Below are positions 62,088-64,000 of a DNA stretch of 64,000 nt, in pieces. Each line of letters begins with the position of its first letter. Position 1 is the stretch's first letter. Source of the DNA: Linanthus parryae (Eukaryota > Streptophyta > Magnoliopsida > Ericales > Polemoniaceae). Under the pieces are notes generated by a model. The model worked only from the letters and a program-made list of their open reading frames with translations, ran no database searches and had not been told where the DNA came from. A program made the translations under genes and the position numbers. The stretch is from the NCBI GenBank assembly GCA_023055425.1, contig JALGPY010000014.1:1056501-1120500 (forward strand), read 5' to 3'.

Positions 62088-62473
62088 ATGACAGAAAAAC
62101 AAGTTGCTTTCGGGCTTACGAACACCAAAAAACCCCAACAGCACCCGAACACGGAAGCTAAAAAGCAACTGCAAACACGAAGAATAAGGAAAATAAGTTG
62201 CTTTTGGGTTTATGCATACCGAAAACCCCCAAAAACAACCACCGCGGAAGCTAAAAGGCAACTGCGGACAAGAAGAATAAGGAAAATAAGTTGCTTCTAG
62301 GCTTACACATACAGAAACCCCCAAAAAAGCAACTAACACGGAAGCTAAAGAGCAACTGCAGACATGAAGAACAAGGAAAATAAGTTGCTTCTGGGCTTAT
62401 GCATACCGAAAACCCCATAAAGCAACTAACATGGAAGCTGAGACGCAACTGCAGAAACGTAGAATACGCTAAA
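62088..62473. repeat. Minisatellite, four units of about 94 bp
   Basis: Four consecutive units start near 62096, 62191, 62284 and 62379. Shared words are AAGTTGCTT, GGCTTA.GCATACCGAAAAC, GGAAGCTAAA and GCAACTGC.GAC. Open frames on both strands simply follow the repeat (unit close to 31 codons with shifts), so I do not call a gene. Confidence 0.85.
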
Positions 62474-63834
62474 AAAAACTTGGTTTTAAACCTGTATCAG
62501 CAGCTGTATAGCATTGCATCAAATCGCAACACATAAAATATTTAGTTCTCATCATAGCTTGCAAAGTAACACTTGAAGATTCATATTACAGCAACACTCC
62601 TAGTTCTAGTTTGTACAAACACCAGCTTAATGGTGGTATCATATGTGTCCATCGATATGTAACTAGTGGATGGCAGCTAAATTACCTTGAATTGTTTTCG
62701 ACAAACACCTTAGAAGTTAACTGGATTCAACAACACCTCTACTCTCACCTTTCTTTATACGCAAATCTAATCGTATGTGCCTGCTTCAAGAAAAGAAGTA
62801 ATAGCTGTTAGTACAAAATCTTGATAGCATGCTACACAGACATACATTGCATAGCTTACGCGACAAAAGAAGATAAACATATGCTTGGTTCCTGAGATTT
62901 CTGAAATAAACGGAGACAATACAAAGCTTATGGGTGAGTTTGGTTTGACTTATTTGTCAAAAAAGTCTATGACAAAAAAGTGTAGAAAAAAGAGGAGTGA
63001 GTTTGGTGAAAAAGTAAATCCAATAAAAAAGTTCAGGAAAAGCTTCAAAAAACCAACATTTTGGACTTATAAGTCCAAATCCAATATTCCAGAACTGACT
63101 TAAAAGCTGCTTGCTTAACTATAGAAATCTTGATTTGTCATGAACAACAAGCACTAGTAGCATTCGTCTATCCTCGCGTTTTCTTTTGAGAAGCAAGAGG
63201 AATTATATATACCTCTTGTTTCGAGAAACTACCTGTGCAAAGAAAGACTAAGAATTGAGCTTTTCGGGAGAGAGAATTATCTGAATGAATTAATTAGATC
63301 AATGTTCTCAACATTACAGACTTATACTAAATACAATGTTTTGCCCTAAGGGCAATAATGCAAATACTCAAAACTATGGGTGTCCTACAGTTAAAATACG
63401 AGACTTATCTAGTTCTCTGGTATCCCCTACTTATCAGGATGTGTATCACTTAAATTCTACATCATCTAAACACATTCTCTGCCATTTATCTTCCTCTGCA
63501 CTTCATACTAAAAAACTAATTTGTTATTATAAGGATATAGCACACTTCTTGCTCCCCTTGCCCTTTCCCGAATAAACAAATATTCAGATGAATCACACAC
63601 AAATCGAGATATAGGTCACATATACACTTTGACTAGATCAAAAATGTTGCTTGTGTGCAGAATTATTTGCCAATTATGTTACTCTACTGCATACTGTGTT
63701 CCAGTTTGTTATTAATTAAGAAGGATAACATGGATACTTCTTGCTCCCTATGCCTTCTCCGACGAATATGTACAGGTTTCAGATGAAAAAAAAAGGACAA
63801 GAACATCATACCAGATGCAAGAAGAAGCTCCAAC
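62474..63834. other. Intergenic DNA with a truncated Tourist-like copy
   Basis: At 62932-63110 lies a shortened relative of the 50.66 kb MITE (GGGTGAGTTTGG at the start, CTTATAAGTCCAAATCCAA inside), lacking the right inverted end. The part next to 63834 is probably 3'UTR of the minus-strand gene at the window edge. Nothing else is recognised. Confidence 0.5.
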
Positions 63835-64000
63835 TCAACCCACTTGCTCCACCATATCCATCCCACGACCAGCCATTGAATCATTCGCCATCAGATTCTT
63901 CAGCTCCTGAACAATCATGCACGGGTCCTCCCCTTTGTTCTCTTCTGTTTCAGCCTCATTCCCAATGATCAGATCATCGTCTAGTAATTTCTCCCACAGG
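63835..64000 (-). CDS. C-terminus of a probable class A heat-shock factor (partial)
   Basis: Only the last 54 codons before TGA (63837-63835) are in the window; the rest lies beyond 64000. The visible peptide starts LWEKLLDDDLIIGNEAETEE and ends MVEQVG. An aromatic residue followed by large hydrophobic and acidic residues (WEKLLDDDLI) is the pattern of the AHA activation motif of plant class A Hsfs, and the following VQELKNLMAND and MDMVEQVG recall the EVEDL and LVEQMG tail of HsfA2-like proteins. The DNA-binding domain is not visible, so the assignment rests on this short tail. Alternatives are other acidic activators. Confidence 0.5.
   Translation of the reverse strand, partial: LWEKLLDDDLIIGNEAETEENKGEDPCMIVQELKNLMANDSMAGRGMDMVEQVG

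Noticed and set aside
62070..62448. Frames of 65-89 codons on both strands
   Set aside because: They follow the minisatellite units and shift between them.

Overview
This window is nuclear DNA of a flowering plant. It has AT-rich introns with GT..AG borders, genes of plant families, and many plant-type transposable elements (long-LTR Ty3 elements with a tRNA-Met primer site, a BARE/Angela-like copia solo LTR, hAT, Stowaway and Tourist-like elements, tRNA-derived SINEs). The gene families suggest a eudicot, but I cannot name the species.

Layout. 1-2.1 kb: unrecognised flank. 2.1-15.83 kb, minus strand: a 14-coding-exon gene for a plant nuclear protein of the Arabidopsis At2g19390/At4g29790 type. 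I rebuilt it exon by exon to 1302 residues; it has a 5'UTR intron, a TATA box and two uORFs. 15.9-43 kb: a 27 kb transposon-rich block. It holds a long solo LTR (21.1-23.9 kb), a copia solo LTR with a perfect 5-bp target duplication (23.9-25.5 kb), arrays of small inverted-repeat elements, and a 9 kb long-LTR element (33.0-42.0 kb). The two 3 kb LTRs of that element are almost identical, yet its interior carries only a decayed Ty3 pol region in inverted orientation. 42.0-43.6 kb: a broken copy of the 5' end of a DUF3511 gene, then the intact DUF3511 gene (119 aa, plus strand). 43.6-48.7 kb: tandem duplications, a G-rich element with a 24-G run, GATCCG-rich repeats and a SINE. 49.25-58.86 kb, minus strand: a complete casein kinase 1-like gene (14 exons, 478 aa), with a 5.8 kb second intron full of repeats. 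60.4-61.7 kb: a non-autonomous hAT element with a perfect 8-bp target duplication. 62.1-62.5 kb: a minisatellite. 63.8-64 kb, minus strand: the last 54 codons of a gene that looks like a class A heat-shock factor and runs off the window.

The host genes do not form a pathway; they are separate housekeeping or regulatory loci divided by a repeat block. The point of most interest is the 33-42 kb element. It appears to have moved recently although it cannot encode its own enzymes. Its LTRs share an exon-like layout (two donor/acceptor pairs and a terminal AATAAA) with the diverged solo LTR at 21 kb.
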